In this document: one piece after another, positions 6,302 through 7,892 of the stretch
Layout: each line of letters starts with the position of its first letter
How positions within the stretch are numbered: position 1 is the first letter of the stretch
Assembly (NCBI GenBank): GCA_029865285.1
Contig: JAOUHE010000075.1
Coordinates: forward strand, 1 to 7,892
DNA length: 7,892 nucleotides
Direction: 5' to 3'
Source: Chloroflexota bacterium
GTDB lineage: Bacteria; Chloroflexota; Limnocylindria; QHBO01
Position numbers and translations under genes: made by a program
The notes under the pieces: model-generated
Databases searched by the model: none
What the model was told of the DNA's origin: nothing
The model's input: the letters and a program-made list of their open reading frames with translations, nothing else

Positions 6302-7892
6302 CTAGGCGGTGCTCGCCGGCGGCTGGTCGACCGGGGCCTCACCGCCGGGAATCGGCAACACCGGCTTGTCCGGCGATCGCTTCGCTCCGCGCGGAGCACG
6401 CCCCGAGGGTGGAGCGACACGCTTCTGGCGTGCAGCTCGCTCCGCCTTGATGCGGGCAGCCGGCCGCGGCGCGTCGATCAGCGCCTCGGCCAGCACCTGA
6501 TCCATCGTTTCGACCGGGATGATCCGCAGCTGGCTGCGCACGTCCTCCGGCACGTCGATGAGATCCTTCTCGTTGCGCTTGGGGATGAGCACGATGCTCA
6601 CGCCGGCCAGGTGCGCCGCCAGCAGCTTGCTCTTCAGCCCGCCGATGGGCAGCACGCGCCCGCGCAGAGTGATCTCGCCGGTCATCGCCAGATCGCGGCG
6701 TACCGGTCGCCCGGTGAGCAGCGAGGCTACCGCCGTGGCCATGGTGACGCCGGCCGACGGGCCGTCCTTGGGGGTCGCACCGGCCGGGACGTGGATGTGC
6801 AGCGTCTGCTTCTCGAAGACGGTCGGGTCGATCCCCAGCTCCTTGGTCCGCGCGCGGATGTACGACAGGCCGGCGCGCGCTGACTCCTTCATCACGTCGC
6901 CCAGCTGGCCGGTGAGGATGAATTCGTCCTTGCCTTCCATGCGGGTCGCCTCGATCTGGACGATGTCGCCGCCCGCATCCGAGACGACCAGACCGGTGGC
7001 CATGCCGACCTGATCCTCGGCGTCCAGCTCGCCGTAGTCGAAGCGTGCCGGGCCGAGATACGTCTCCAGCTCTTCGGGCTTGACGACCACCTTGACTGAT
7101 GCGTCACCGGCCACCTTGCGCGCCACCTTGCGCGCCACGTTGGCGATCTCGCGCTCGAGGTTGCGGACCCCGGCCTCGTGGGTGAAGGCCTGGATCAGCC
7201 GCACCAGTGCCGGCTCGGTGATCGAGAGGTTCTCGGGCGTCAGCCCGTGATTCTCCAGCTGCTTGGGCATCAGGAAGCGTTCCGCGATGCGCAACCGCTC
7301 GAGCTGGGTGTAGCCGGGCAGCGGGATGATCTCCATCCGGTCGCGGAGGGCGGCCGGGATGGTATCGACCATGTTGGCCGTGGCAATGAACAGGACCCGC
7401 GACAGGTCGAACGGCACCTCCAGGTAGTTGTCCTGGAAGCTGTTGTTCTGCTCGGGATCCAGCACCTCCAGCAGCGCCGATGACGGGTCGCCGCGGAAAT
7501 CCATCCCCACCTTGTCGATCTCATCGAGCATGAAGACCGGGTTGCTGCTGCCAGCCGTCTTGATGCTCTGGATGACGCGTCCCGGCAGGGCACCGATGTA
7601 GGTGCGCCGATGCCCGCGGATCTCGGCCTCGTCGTGGATGCCGCCCAGGCTCATCCGCACGAACTTGCGGCCCATCGCTCGCGCGATGCTCTTGCCGAGC
7701 GAGGTCTTGCCGACGCCGGGCGGACCGACGAAAAGCAGGATCGGGCTTCGGATCTTCTCGGCCAGCTTGCGCACGGCCATGTATTCCAGGATCCGTTCCT
7801 TGGGCTTCTCGAGGCCGTAGTGGTCCTCGTGGAGCACCTTCTCGGACTCGTCGAGGTCCAGGTTGTCATCGGTCTGGACGCCCCACGGGAGG
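6302..7892 (-). CDS. lon: ATP-dependent serine protease Lon (LonA), N-terminal part beyond the window
   Basis: Lon unfolds and degrades damaged and some regulatory proteins as a cytosolic AAA+ hexamer. The visible 529 residues begin at LPWGVQTDDNLDLDE, the conserved segment just before the ATPase domain, so the N-terminal substrate-binding domain lies past the right edge. In visible-fragment numbering, Walker A GPPGVGKT is at 56-63, Walker B VFMLDEID at 119-126, and the arginine-finger region RDRME near 183-187. The protease domain has the catalytic serine S379 in PKDGPSAG and the lysine of the dyad in GGLKSK (K422). After the protease fold there is an extra tail of about 50 residues rich in Lys, Arg, Pro and Ala, probably disordered and longer than in E. 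coli-type Lon. It is the first visible gene of the chaperone operon; the promoter and any heat-shock operator are outside the window. Confidence 0.97.
   Translation of the reverse strand, partial: LPWGVQTDDNLDLDESEKVLHEDHYGLEKPKERILEYMAVRKLAEKIRSPILLFVGPPGVGKTSLGKSIARAMGRKFVRMSLGGIHDEAEIRGHRRTYIGALPGRVIQSIKTAGSSNPVFMLDEIDKVGMDFRGDPSSALLEVLDPEQNNSFQDNYLEVPFDLSRVLFIATANMVDTIPAALRDRMEIIPLPGYTQLERLRIAERFLMPKQLENHGLTPENLSITEPALVRLIQAFTHEAGVRNLEREIANVARKVARKVAGDASVKVVVKPEELETYLGPARFDYGELDAEDQVGMATGLVVSDAGGDIVQIEATRMEGKDEFILTGQLGDVMKESARAGLSYIRARTKELGIDPTVFEKQTLHIHVPAGATPKDGPSAGVTMATAVASLLTGRPVRRDLAMTGEITLRGRVLPIGGLKSKLLAAHLAGVSIVLIPKRNEKDLIDVPEDVRSQLRIIPVETMDQVLAEALIDAPRPAARIKAERAARQKRVAPPSGRAPRGAKRSPDKPVLPIPGGEAPVDQPPASTA

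Noticed and set aside
7110..7133. A 12-bp tandem repeat inside lon (GCCACCTTGCGC twice)
   Set aside because: It encodes RKVARKVA, which fits the normal length of this helix in Lon proteins; the repeat probably reflects codon use and not a recent expansion.

Overview
The window is GC-rich bacterial chromosome, with G/C-heavy third codon positions and long spurious antisense open frames typical of such DNA. Three things point, weakly, to a high-GC lineage such as Chloroflexota or a deep actinobacterial relative. These are the chaperone/protease gene order, the style of the ArsR and ArsM proteins, and promoter -10 boxes lying almost on top of start codons (leaderless-type signals). There is no rRNA, tRNA, CRISPR array, transposase or phage gene, so the taxonomic guess rests on inference only.

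Layout from left to right. Bases 1-404 (minus) hold the N-terminal 134 codons of purH, the bifunctional enzyme of the last two steps of IMP synthesis, starting at TTG. A 119-bp divergent promoter region (405-523) separates it from a plus-strand gene for a 138-residue membrane protein of unknown function (524-940). A non-coding stretch of about 200 bp follows, ending in a strong stem-loop (1096-1150) that looks like the terminator of the next block. That block, on the minus strand, is an arsenic cassette: arsR (1912-2205) followed by arsM (1139-1885). It has its own promoter, and an imperfect palindrome (2213-2236) overlaps a perfect TATAAT box placed 6 nt before the arsR GTG.

The right-hand two thirds is one minus-strand protein quality-control operon, transcribed from beyond the right edge: lon (partial, 6302-7892), a zinc-finger-less DnaJ/CbpA-type co-chaperone (5223-6278), clpB (2596-5223) and a 109-residue two-helix membrane protein (2253-2582). 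Spacings are 23 nt, a 1-nt stop/start overlap and 13 nt, so the four genes are very probably co-transcribed.

How they work together: Lon degrades damaged proteins. The J-protein delivers aggregated clients to DnaK (not in the window), and ClpB then extracts polypeptides from aggregates. The small membrane protein at the operon end is the only member without a known role. ArsR should release its operator on binding As(III), inducing ArsM, which methylates arsenite using S-adenosylmethionine. No arsenite efflux pump or arsenate reductase is present locally. No obvious terminator separates the chaperone operon from arsR, so read-through is possible. I do not see a clearly new multi-gene system. 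The most interesting leads are the clpB-linked membrane protein, the minimal methylation-only arsenic cassette and its compact control region.
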